This document shows, in pieces, positions 7,286-15,195 of a DNA stretch of 20,095 nt. Position 1 is the first letter of the stretch. Every line of letters begins with the position of its first letter. The notes under the pieces are model-generated. The model had not been told where the DNA came from, made no database searches, and was given only the letters and a program-made list of their open reading frames with translations. Location: contig CAUYUJ010004994.1 in assembly GCA_963575745.1 (NCBI GenBank), positions 45,001 to 65,095 of the forward strand. The letters run 5' to 3'. This DNA is from Prorocentrum cordatum. Taxonomy: Eukaryota; Sar; Dinophyceae; Prorocentrales; Prorocentraceae. A program made the position numbers and the translations under genes.

Positions 7286-7441
7286 ATGGCCGCCTCCCCG
7301 GCGGGGAGGGGGAGCCGAAGCAGGGGCCGCGGGGGCCGCCGGGAGCGCAGCCGCAGCCGCTCGCGGGGCGCCAGGAGCGGCGGCAAGGCCGTCGGGGAGG
7401 GGGCCCTTCTCGGGCGCCCTCCAGGGGCCGTCGAGGGATGA
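7286..7441 (+). CDS. Short RS-rich peptide or 5' exon of an SR-type protein
   Basis: The ATG at 7286 sits in a strong context (gcgccATGGcc). The 51-residue product begins MAASPAGRGSRSRGRGGRR and continues with ERSRSRSRGARSGGK, a dense Arg-Ser/Arg-Gly run as in RS domains of splicing factors, which are nuclear. The frame ends TGA at 7439-7441 as it enters the ATC microsatellite. A GC-type donor at ggcaag|gc near 7386 would be allowed in dinoflagellates and could join it to an unseen exon. RS-like reading frames can arise by chance in GC-rich DNA, so confidence is low. Confidence 0.3.
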   Translation: MAASPAGRGSRSRGRGGRRERSRSRSRGARSGGKAVGEGALLGRPPGAVEG

Positions 7442-7634
7442 CGACGATGACGATGTCATCGTCATCGTCGTCGTCATCTTCTTCATCATCATCATCATCA
7501 GCAGCAGCAGCATCAGCATCAGCATCAGCATCATCATCATCATCGTCATCATCATCATCATCATCATCAGCAGCAGCATCAGCAGCAGCATCATCGTAAG
7601 CATCCCCAGCATCAGCATCAGCATCACCACCAGT

Positions 7635-7689
<55 letters not shown>

Positions 7690-7917
7690 GTAGCAGCAGC
7701 AGCAGCAGCAGCATCAGCATCATCATCAGCAGCATCAGCATCATCATCCATCAGCATCATGATCATCCTCATCAGCATCCTCATCATAATCAGCAGCATC
7801 AACCTAAGTCATCATCAATATCATCATCTTCACCTTCATCGTCATCATCATCATTATCATCATCATCAGCATCATCATCTTCATCATCTTCGTCATCATC
7901 GTCATCATCATCTCTGT
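7438..7917. repeat. ~480 bp ATC/AGC compound microsatellite
   Basis: Runs of ATC mixed with AGC and GTC triplets. Forward frames read poly-Ser, Ile or His; the reverse strand reads poly-Asp, Met or Leu. No stable reading frame distinguishes one strand. It lies directly against the duplicated segment at 7943; the second copy at 9830 has an ATC tract on its other side. Confidence 0.95.
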
Positions 7918-7942
7918 AGTCCCCGTGCCTCGTGCAGTCCTT

Positions 7943-8140
7943 GGGCCCGTACTGCCTAGCTGATGTCGCTCTTCAGTCACCGGTGGCCGTCACACCCGCG
8001 CGGCGGGGTGCAGACACATTAGGGTGTGTCGGACCATCGTGCAACCGTTGCGGCTGCACCGCGCGGTTGCGGCTCCCCGTCAGAGCCCAACAACGCGCTG
8101 GTTTTCTTCATCTCCAGCATTCCTGTAACACGCCACCGAT
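7943..8140. repeat. Duplicated segment, copy 1
   Basis: It aligns with 9830-10022 over about 200 bp, sharing blocks such as cagtcaccggtggccgtc, agggtgtgtcggaccat, gcaaccgttgcgg and ttcatctccag. One 8 bp indel shifts any frame. On the reverse strand both copies can be read as W-x-V-x-G-x-L-E-M-K, but most differences change amino acids and the indel follows, so coding constraint is not evident. Confidence 0.8.
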
Positions 8141-8764
8141 CGTCATCGTCATCCGCATGCGATGCCGGTGCTTCTGCAACGGCGGACGTGCTTTTCTGAC
8201 TCCTGCCCCTGTGGTTGTCCATTCCCGTCTCTTCCTTCCACGTGGTGCGCCCTTGTCGCGCGTCACGCTGTTGGGTGTGAGAAGCCACCTCTGCTCGCTC
8301 GCCGTCGGCCAGGGTCTGCAGCGTCGTGTGATCTACCTCGTGGCGTCCTTGTGCGCACTGTCGCGTTCTCAAAGTTGGCTACCAGCGCTGAGTGCTGAAT
8401 GGTTGTGGTTCTTCGGGACGTGCATCATCGTGGGGCGTTGCATCACGTTCTGCCCCGACCAATTCGCGGCGGTGCCCGGCGTATTCTTGTGTAGCGTGGT
8501 TCCCCTCTGGCTGGTGCCTCCGCCGTCTGTCAGTTCCTCGGCTGAGTGCACTGTCGGCGTGCCCAGTGGTATTGATGTCAACATCGGGCTTGGCCTATGC
8601 CGCCTTGCTGCCCTACTAGCGTACGTATCCTGCCCCGTGTTTCTCGTTTTCAATCACGACTTGGTCATCTCAATGGCCCTGCTGTGTTCTGCAGTGCACG
8701 AACCGGGTTTGTGAGGCCCGCCTGTATATTGCAGAGGCATTCGTGTCCGAGGAGGGTTTCGTCG
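8141..8764 (+). other. Long open frame of unknown status
   Basis: A forward frame runs open from 7932 to 8714 (about 260 codons), crossing duplicated copy 1. Its second half is Leu/Val/Cys-rich with hydrophobic stretches (VIYLVASLCAL; FGTCIIVG). The equivalent frame is broken by a stop in copy 2 of the duplication. No motif is recognised, there is no good start context, and it may be chance. Confidence 0.2.
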
Positions 8765-9365
8765 GGGTGTGCTCCTTCGAATGCTTCATCGTGGATCGTT
8801 TCATCGTGGCGTGCTTCATCGCGGCGTGCTGCACGGTGTGAGTGTTTCGTCGGGGAGTGCTACGGTATGGGGCACTTCATCGGTGCGTGCTACACCGCGG
8901 CGTGCTCCATCGTGGCGTGCTTCGCGGAGGCGTGTTCCCTCGGGAGGCGCGCTTCATCGTGGAGTGCTACATCGTGGAGGGCTTCATGGCCGTTTCATGC
9001 TGGCGTCCTTCAGCGGACGCGTGCTTCACGGAGGCGTGCTTCATCGTGGCCTGATTCACGGAGGCGTGATTCACGGAGGCGTGTTTCGCGGAGGCGCGCG
9101 TAATAGTGGAGTGCGTCATCGGGGGGGGGTCATCGGGGTGGCGCTCTTTACTGTGGCGTGCTTCTTCAGGGAGTGCTCCGGAGGCGGGTTCCTCGGTGAA
9201 GGCTTCATGTGGGGCCTCGTTGCGGCGTGCTTCCCCTGAGAAGCGCGCTTCACGGAAGCGCGCCACACTGTGGCGTGCTTCAGCTTGGTGAGCTTCACTG
9301 GCGCGTGCTTCACTGCGGCGTGCCACTTCGGGGACTGCTACAAAGTGGAGTGCTTCTTCGAGTGC
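8765..9365. repeat. Degenerate 15 bp minisatellite, block 1
   Basis: The units are variants of GTGCTTCATCGTGGC, also seen as GTGCTTCACGGAGGC. Because 15 is a multiple of three, each frame reads five-residue repeats: VLHRG in one, ECFIV in another, SASSW in the third; the reverse strand gives KHASV/DEALR-like units. Periodicity is clear near 8780-8850, 8940-9090 and 9290-9350 and weaker between. Several frames are open, so coding is undecided. Confidence 0.8.
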
Positions 9366-9465
9366 TAACGTATACGTGGGTCTGGCCATCAGTCTGGAAT
9401 CGGCGTGTCCTCCATGGGCAGCCACACGTTTTTCACCGCCGCATTGCCTAAAAGGTGGCTCGTCG

Positions 9466-9737
9466 AGTGCTTCGTCGGGGCGTGCTTCATCGTGGAGCAC
9501 TACTCCGTGGAGCAGTTCATCGGAGAGTGTTTTTTCAAGTGCTTCATCGTGGCGCGCTTCTCCTGGCGGGCCCCACCGACGAGTGCTCCGCAGGGGTGTG
9601 CTTCACCAAGCAGCGCTTCATCGGGGACCGTGCTTCATTGTGGAGCGCTTCATCGGGGAGTGCTTCATCGCGGAGTGCTTCATCGCAGAGTGCCTCATTG
9701 TGGCCTGCTTCACCGCGGAGCGTTTCATCGCGGAGGT
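9466..9737. repeat. Degenerate 15 bp minisatellite, block 2
   Basis: The same unit as block 1, best preserved at 9635-9735, where forward frames read FIAEC/FIVER-type and the reverse strand DEALR-DEALP-DEALH. About 100 bp of non-repeat sequence (9366-9465) separates the blocks. A reverse frame is open from 10143 to 9544 and combines an Asp-rich start, the duplicated segment and these pentads. Confidence 0.8.
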
Positions 9738-9829
9738 TGGCGGCATTCTCGGTCACGTCGCTCGTTCTGGTGCCCCTCCTTTCTTGGGTGATGACGTTCA
9801 GTGGGCCATCATCTCCATAGTCGCCGTGC

Positions 9830-10022
9830 GGGCCCGCACTGCCCGGTTGGAGTCGCTCTCCAGTCACCGGTGGCCGTCGCACCCACGCGGCGTGGCGCAA
9901 ACACAATAGGGTGTGTCGGACCATAGGGCAACCGTTGCGGCGCGGTTGCGGCTTCCCGTCAGGGCCCAACATCGTGCTGGTCTCTTTCATCTCCAGTATT
10001 CCTACAACAGGCCACCGGCCAT
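9830..10022. repeat. Duplicated segment, copy 2
   Basis: Partner of 7943-8140 in direct orientation, about 1.9 kb apart and with the 15 bp minisatellite between them. An ATC tract follows it. It could be a segmental duplication mediated by the ATC microsatellites. The copies differ at roughly one position in five or six by eye and lack LTR-type TG...CA ends. Confidence 0.8.
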
Positions 10023-10130
10023 CATCATCAGCAGCATCATCATCATCGTCAGCAGAAGGATCAGCATCATAACCATCATTACCATCATCATCGTCATCGT
10101 CATCATCGTCGTCATCATCGCCATCACCTA
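10018..10130. repeat. ATC microsatellite, second tract
   Basis: Imperfect ATC/GTC triplets continuing from duplicated copy 2. It is shorter than the tract at 7438. Confidence 0.9.
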
Positions 10131-10141
10131 CTCGCTCCTCC

Positions 10142-10377
10142 ATGCTGAAGCGCTTCCGTTCGTCGTCTTGTCGTTCGGCTTCCTCGCGCTCCTCCGTTCA
10201 CGCCACCCCTCCGGGCCAGGCGTCCTCTCGACTGCGCGTGAGCGTCCGCCGGAAGCGCCCTCAACTCGACGGCGGGCCTGCGGGGGACGCGCCGCGCCCA
10301 GACCGAGGCGGCGACAGCACGGCCGCGCCACCCGAGGCAGTCCCGCAGCGGAATCGGTGGCCCCCAGCTGGTGTTCT
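10142..10377 (+). other. Arg/Ser/Pro-rich open stretch of uncertain coding status
   Basis: An ATG at 10142 opens a frame beginning MLKRFRSSSCRSASSRSS and running into family A copy 10378. It is GC-rich and basic but has no recognised domain. It would have to splice before the mobile element. It may be chance. Confidence 0.2.
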
Positions 10378-10564
10378 GTCGGGCGTGTCCCCCTACAGCG
10401 GGATTTTCGACGAAAAATAAAAACTGCCCCGAAGAATAATCAAAGATAATCCAAAAATGGTTTGGGGATTATTGTTTGCGTATCTTTTGGCTTTTTGGGG
10501 GTGTATGTGTGGGATTCGCTTTACTTTGTCGTCGAAAATCCTTCTGTAGGGGGAGACGCCCGAC
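10378..10564. mobile_element. Family A element, near-complete copy
   Basis: About 187 bp. The left end is GTCGGGCGTGTCCCCCTACA then gcgggattttcgacgaaaaa; the right end is gtcgtcgaaaatccttctgt then agggggagacgcccgac. The interior TTTGGGGATTATT block matches the TTTGGGGACTATT of other copies with a C-to-T change. It lies about 5.3 kb from its nearest relative. Confidence 0.85.
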
Positions 10565-10854
10565 TTAAGGCTAAGGGCGATGTGAACGTGTCAGCGCCAG
10601 GTTCCACTCAGTTTTGGTTTTTGGTGTTGCCACAGCGCTGCGCTGTTGCATGTGCGGGTCATTGTCATGCGGGGTCGACTTTCTCCGCTTCCTTCTGCAC
10701 CTTCATTGTTGTCTCGCTCGGATGCGGGAACCATGGGGTGAGCATGGTTGCGCATTGACCCCCCCCGCATCCAGGCGCAACCGAGAAAAGGGTTTTTAGT
10801 TGTGGCCCCCCTCCCCCTGTTTGTTTTGGCGGGCGGGGAAAACATTCGGCCCTC

Positions 10855-10943
10855 CTCGTCCTCCTCCTCCTCCTCCTCCTCCTCCTTTTCCTCCTCTTCC
10901 TCCTCCTCCTCCTCCTCCTCCTCTTCCTCCTCCTCCTCCTCCT
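10855..10943. repeat. TCC microsatellite
   Basis: A pure to near-pure TCC tract. It continues loosely as cctcctgcacctcctcc to about 10970. The bases before it (10565-10854) and after it (10971-11213) hold no recognised gene. Confidence 0.95.
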
Positions 10944-11213
10944 GAACCTCCTGCACCTCCTCCTCCACCAACTCCCACATTGCTCCTCTTCCTGATCCTC
11001 CTCCGCCTCGCCCTGGTATTCCTCCACCTCGTAGTCCTGCTCTTCCTCGCGGTCGTTATCGTCGTCGTCGTTGTCGCCGTTGTCGCGTCGGAAAGTCTTG
11101 TCCTTTTTATTGTTGGGCCGCGTGGATTTTCTCCCAGGGAGTCATCCGTCGCGGGTTACCTAACACGCGAAACGACCCGTGAACTTTCTCTCATGAGGAG
11201 TGCCATGTGAATC

Positions 11214-11350
11214 GGTGGTTGCGGTTATAGTCGTGATTCTAGTGTTGGTTGCAGTCGCGATTCGAGCCGTGATTGTAGTCGCGATTGTAGTCGTAATCGT
11301 AGTCGCGGTTGTAGTCGCAATCGTACTCGTGAGCGCAAATGTAGCTGTCG
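11214..11350. repeat. 12 bp minisatellite (GATTGTAGTCGC)
   Basis: Successive units gattgtagtcgc, gattgtagtcgt, aatcgtagtcgc, ggttgtagtcgc and aatcgtactcgt are visible at about 11268-11327, with looser units before. One forward frame reads SRDCSRDCSRNRSRGCSRNR, the next reads Val/Ile-rich. I see no independent sign that either is translated. Confidence 0.7.
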
Positions 11351-11596
11351 TCGTCGTTGTTGCACGGCGGTTGCCGCGGTAAAACCGATACGTTGTCCTA
11401 TTGCTACGCCCCCCGTCGGTCAGTAAGGGCTCGAAATGATAAATCGGTTCCAAGGTGGGTTCTAGAGACGCATCTCGGTTAGTACATCATTGTGGTGGGG
11501 TGAACTGTTTAGAGGTTGGTTGTGGTTTTAATGGTTTGTTGCGGGGCGCCCTTGCCCGCTTATTTTTGGAAAAACGTGTGGGCACATTTTAAATTT

Positions 11597-11736
11597 GGTG
11601 TTGGCCTCTTGCATTCAATAGTGGTGAAGTCCGCGGCCATGTTTGCATTCTGCATATCAATGGTCCTGCGTGTGCACGGTGTTTTCGCAACATCGTCATG
11701 CACGATTGTTTTTGGCCTTTTGCATTCAATTGTTGA
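11597..11736. repeat. Pair of ~22 bp direct repeats
   Basis: ttggcctcttgcattcaata at about 11602 recurs as ttggccttttgcattcaatt at about 11714. A forward frame (11516-11974) spans both, giving the repeated peptide GLLHSIV. That repeat inside an open frame is suggestive, but no domain is recognised. Confidence 0.5.
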
Positions 11737-11975
11737 CGCTTCGCGTACCCCCACCGGCCCATTCAGAACGAGTGGGCGTCGAGTGTGGTGCGCTTCTGGC
11801 CTCGAGTTAGTGCTGCCCCCCCAGACATACACAACAGGAAACGCTCCTAGACCACATGCGCCAAGAGGCCTGGTGGGATATGGTGAAGTTCGCGGCGAAG
11901 GCTACGCCTATAGTTTTCTGCTTTCACATCGTACACACTTACATGCCCCTTGTCTACGCAACTCAATATTCTAAG

Positions 11976-12189
11976 GCGTTATCACGAGCGTATGGCCGCC
12001 CAGTGCGGGCTGGGCACTCGCAGCTTTCGTTCCCAACTCTCTTTGCCTGAAGCTGGCGAGATTCCTCTCCATGGTAACGTCGTGATTTGCCTGTTTTGTG
12101 GGGAGGCCTCGACTGGCAGAGCGTCCGCGCTGCTGGATCAGTGCCCCGCTTTCATGCGGTGTACTGCCGATGGTTCCATGTGGGTGGAG
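11976..12189 (+). CDS. Exon with C-x2-C-G-x5-R-x3-L-x3-C motif
   Basis: Bounded by an acceptor at attctaag|G (11975/11976, the AG|G form) and an excellent donor GAG|GTAGGT (12189/12190). The 71-codon frame contains ICLFCGEASTGRASALLDQC near its centre (Cys codons at 12088, 12097 and 12142). The spacing CxxCG-x5-R-x3-L-x3-C is identical to the minus-strand segment at 19028-19085, which follows an RNase H relic. It may be a zinc-binding finger from the same retroelement class, or a host exon that shares it. The preceding frames in 11840-11975 are open but not clearly related. Confidence 0.5.
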
Positions 12190-12325
12190 GTAGGTCCCCT
12201 CCACCCCATTCCCCTCCCCTCACGGGGGCGATCGCTGCACTGGCGTGCGACAGGAGGACCCTCCACGCCCTACCTGCGGACCCGCATGAAGAGAAGGCGG
12301 CACGGCCCTTGGGTTGAAAAACTGG

Positions 12326-12478
12326 AGGAGGAGGAGGAGGAGGAGGAGGAGCAGGAGGACGAGAAGGAGGAGGAGGATGAGGAGGAGGACGAAGAGGAGT
12401 AGTAGGAGGAGGAGGAGGAGAAGGAGGAGGAGGAGGAGGAGGAGGAGGGAGGAGAAGGAGGAGGAGGAGGAGGGAAGA
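12326..12478. repeat. GGA microsatellite
   Basis: About 150 bp of GGA with a few GAC/GAT/GTA variants; poly-Glu in the forward frame that continues from the exon above, but a splice donor lies 136 bp earlier, so it is probably intronic. Confidence 0.95.
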
Positions 12479-13968
12479 GGACAGGGGTGGACATTGTGCG
12501 CACCCTTGGCCGGAGAGTGGCCCTGCCCTCCCCTCCGCCCTTTTCCAACCGCCCCCAGGCCCTCGCAGCCAGGCAAGAGCCCTGGCAGGTTGGGTTCTTC
12601 GCCCCCTCCCCGTGGCAACTCCAGGTTGATGTTGGCGAGAGTGGTCCATCCGCCACCGTTGTCCATTCCTTTCCCCTTTTTGTCGGAGGTGACGGAATGG
12701 CAACGTGAGGTGTTGAGGTGATGTTGGGCAGGCCTGCCTGGTTCCAGTAGCATCTCAGTACGGGGTCCACTTCCGTTGATCTCTGAGGTGAACCGCCGAT
12801 GACGCTACGGAGGCGGGGCCCGCGGCATATAGTCTTCAACCGCCTTGGTTGTAGCGCTCTTCGCTGCGGGCTCAATGATCTGGAGAGACGCGGGGTGCAG
12901 GCCAAGGGCTGCTGGCTCTGTATACTTCGGGGTCCCAGCTTCCGGCTTGCCGGGCTGGGCTCAAGGAGGCATTTTGTTGGGCAGAGTTCCGAGCCCTCTG
13001 TTAATTAGCCCGCTCAGGATCGTGCAATGCCTAGTCGTTGGTTTGCCGCGGCCGCCTGTCTTGGGGCCTGGTGCCACGCTAAGCAGGCAGCAGCCCAGGT
13101 TTTACATTGGCCTGTTGAGAGTGGACGGTCCCTCATTGTGCCTGTTTTCCCAAAGGCTCGCGGCCCGTTCTGGCGCTGTGCGTCATGGCGCTGTGCGCCT
13201 GTGGAGCACGTTGGCACCTAATGTGGTGCTGTGCACGTTCCATTTTGGCCCGTACATTCCATTCCCAAATCCATAGGTTTTGACCCACCGCCACCTTGCG
13301 GAAATACGTCGACGTGAGACCATCTCAGAGCAAAGGATGCTTCAGGTGTCTGACCCAAAAGTGCACTGGCTGCATATGGTCTGATTGACGCCAACTCTTT
13401 ACTATTTTGATGAGTTCCACATTCTTCCCACGGTTATCCTTACATGCTGGTTGCTGCCCTCCCCGCCGCGATCCTTTGGTGGGCAATCGGGATAAGCTCT
13501 GTGCGAAACTGGGATGGAGCCTCTAGCCTTGTCCCACGTTAGCGCGCTGCGCGGCGGACTCCTGTAAGTCTGCGAAACCCTCTTCCTCCCTGCTCCCCTA
13601 TGTCCCTATGTACCCTCCTCCTCGCTCCCCATCCTTCCTTCCTCTTCCTCCCTCCTCCTCGTCCTTCCTCCTCAAGCAACTCTGGCCCGAGCGGGGGCGG
13701 GGGGGTTTACTGGGTGGTCCTTACACCATACGCCGTCCTTGTCACATTTTGTGCGTTCCTACTTGGCCAGTCCTCGCGCCGCCTCGTGGTGCTTGGGGGA
13801 CAGCACGACACCCGCGCCTAGTGCGCAGGCGCTCGTGCTTGACGAAAGCGAGGAAGTTTTTTCCGACGCTCGAAAGGAGCATTCCGACTCACAGGGGAGG
13901 GTGTTTCGTCTGGCCCTTTTAAGGGTCGGCGCGGCCACGATGGCTCCTTGCGTGGGAGCACCTGGTGA
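12479..13968. other. No recognised gene
   Basis: Several forward and reverse frames of 60-140 codons exist. A forward segment near 13170-13210 reads GAVRHGAVRLWSTLAP, faintly WD40-like but built on a 15 bp duplicated triplet run (ggcgctgtgcg twice). A good donor-like CCT|GTAAGT is at 13563. A TCC-rich patch lies at 13612-13672. None of this adds up to a gene I can support. Confidence 0.35.
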
Positions 13969-14118
13969 CGCCCCACACCCTGGTTTGGACAGGCACAGAT
14001 CATCGGCGTTATGGATCCTAATCTTTTGGAGAACGGGGAGGCATCAGACGTCCACATCAGTGTACTGGAACAGCGCCATGCTCAAGCTCTGCGGGAACTA
14101 GGGGTCAGCGTGCGAGAA
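13969..14118 (+). CDS. Probable 5' exon of an unrecognised gene
   Basis: The ATG at 14011 (context gcgttATGG) begins MDPNLLENGEASDVHIS and continues with VLEQRHAQALRELG, a balanced, coding-like composition. The frame stops at TGA 14119-14121. A candidate trans- or cis-splice acceptor, tttggacag|G at 13991-13992, lies 20 bp before the ATG. The next strong frame opens within 20 bp in frame 2, so the two are probably joined by a very short intron or a frameshift. The donor is not certain. Confidence 0.4.
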
Positions 14119-14983
14119 TGAGATTTACTTAACCTGTTTTTGGTCAGCCCTTGCAGTGGTGCCGGCTGTGGTTGTGGTATCCTGCGTCTGTCCGCCGCTC
14201 TCGTTTCGCGATGACCTCGATTGTCTCCTGCGTCGATACCCTGGTCAGAGGCAGATCGACGCTACGACCCGCAGGCTTCTCTACGACCAGCTCATTTATG
14301 AGGCGTTCCATGGTCAGCTTCCGAACGCCACGATCATAGAGATTGCACGGCGCACGGACTGCATGCGGATCGCCGCGGTGCCCAGCTTCACGGCTTCATT
14401 ACGCCCGATCCCGAATTACAGACCCATGGAAGGGACTACGCACAGTAACCCAACGGCGGCCTTGCGCCCGCTCGGCCACGGGAGTGATTTGGTCATGCGA
14501 GGCACTCAGGATGGGCCGCTTCAGCTTCGCAACTATTTAGAGCGAGACGGAAGTTTCAATTTAGAAGCACTGGTTTATCAAGCCACTGCATGGCGCTGGC
14601 ATGTTGCTTTCACAGCTCAATGGGACGGTTCCATGTGCCACTCCTGCGCAGTTGCTGTCTGCAGGGCTATGGGAGCCGCTGCCATTCCGAGGGAGCCAGC
14701 GCCTTACCTTTTACGCAGTCACGAGTTCCGTCGCATGAGTCATTGGTCAGGACCTTACGCCTCAGACTGGGATCGTGCCATGGATCATCAGATGGAGAGA
14801 GTTTCGGACGAGCAGCTCGCAGCAGTCAGCGCGGACACGGTCGTCATCAATAGTGCCGACGAGCTTGCGAGACGCATCCATCCGAGGGCCAAACTCAATG
14901 CCGCTGTCATGTGGATGTTTGCGGAGCGCTGCACATTGGCTGCTACAGAGCCGACATCGGGTGCTGAGACGGAGGCTCAATAA
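14102..14983 (+). CDS. Unrecognised protein, main exon (~290 codons)
   Basis: The longest convincingly coding frame on the plus strand, open from the TAG at 14099-14101 to the TAA at 14981-14983. There is no early ATG, so the start comes from the exon above; an acceptor-like ttgcag at 14151-14156 is a candidate junction but is not in obvious phase. The product has a basic N-terminal helix-like part (CLLRRYPGQRQIDATTRRLL), a Trp-rich middle (ATAWRWHVAFTAQWDG), a CHSC pair followed by small residues, then an acidic, Ala-rich end. Composition is even and free of repeats, unlike its surroundings. An AATAAA overlaps the stop. I do not recognise the family. Confidence 0.55.
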   Translation, partial: GSACENEIYLTCFWSALAVVPAVVVVSCVCPPLSFRDDLDCLLRRYPGQRQIDATTRRLLYDQLIYEAFHGQLPNATIIEIARRTDCMRIAAVPSFTASLRPIPNYRPMEGTTHSNPTAALRPLGHGSDLVMRGTQDGPLQLRNYLERDGSFNLEALVYQATAWRWHVAFTAQWDGSMCHSCAVAVCRAMGAAAIPREPAPYLLRSHEFRRMSHWSGPYASDWDRAMDHQMERVSDEQLAAVSADTVVINSADELARRIHPRAKLNAAVMWMFAERCTLAATEPTSGAETEAQ

Positions 14984-15195
14984 ATTTGGGCTCGCGTTGT
15001 CGTTACCTTTTGTTCGGGCATGGTGCTCTTGCAGTTCGGCTGGCTTCAATAATTTGGGTCATCTGCGCTGCCACGTGTTCAGCTATCCTTTTGCAATGGG
15101 GCTCTCTTCAGTGCTGTGCTGGCGCCGTCATTTACTTTGTGGTCGTCTCCCACAGCCGCCTGGGGAGGGTATTTCAATTCCAGTTTTGATTGGTC
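14984..15195. other. Intergenic spacer between convergent reading frames
   Basis: About 210 bp with no recognised gene. The plus-strand gene ends at 14983 and the minus-strand gene ends at 15196, so the two converge here. Confidence 0.4.

Noticed and set aside
7053-7919. Poly-Asp, poly-Met and poly-Ser/Ile frames of 220-290 codons
   Set aside because: Products of the ATC/AGC microsatellite; every frame is equally open.
8765-9737. CRISPR array
   Set aside because: The units are contiguous 15 bp variants without unique spacers, and the context is eukaryotic.
7943-10022. The two ~200 bp direct repeats as LTRs of a retrotransposon
   Set aside because: No TG...CA ends, no primer-binding site or polypurine tract next to them, and no gag or pol coding in the 1.7 kb between.
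8019-10143. Conserved minus-strand protein shared by the two duplicated segments (LEMK-T motif)
   Set aside because: Most nucleotide differences in the shared frame change the amino acid and an 8 bp indel follows, so the similarity reflects DNA duplication and not protein constraint.
12220-12905. Minus-strand frames of about 180-210 codons
   Set aside because: Half their length is poly-Ser/Leu/Pro from the GGA tract and the remainder shows no motif.
13150-13220. WD40-like GAVRLW segment
   Set aside because: It lies on a short duplicated ggcgctgtgcg run, lacks the rest of a blade, and other frames are equally open.
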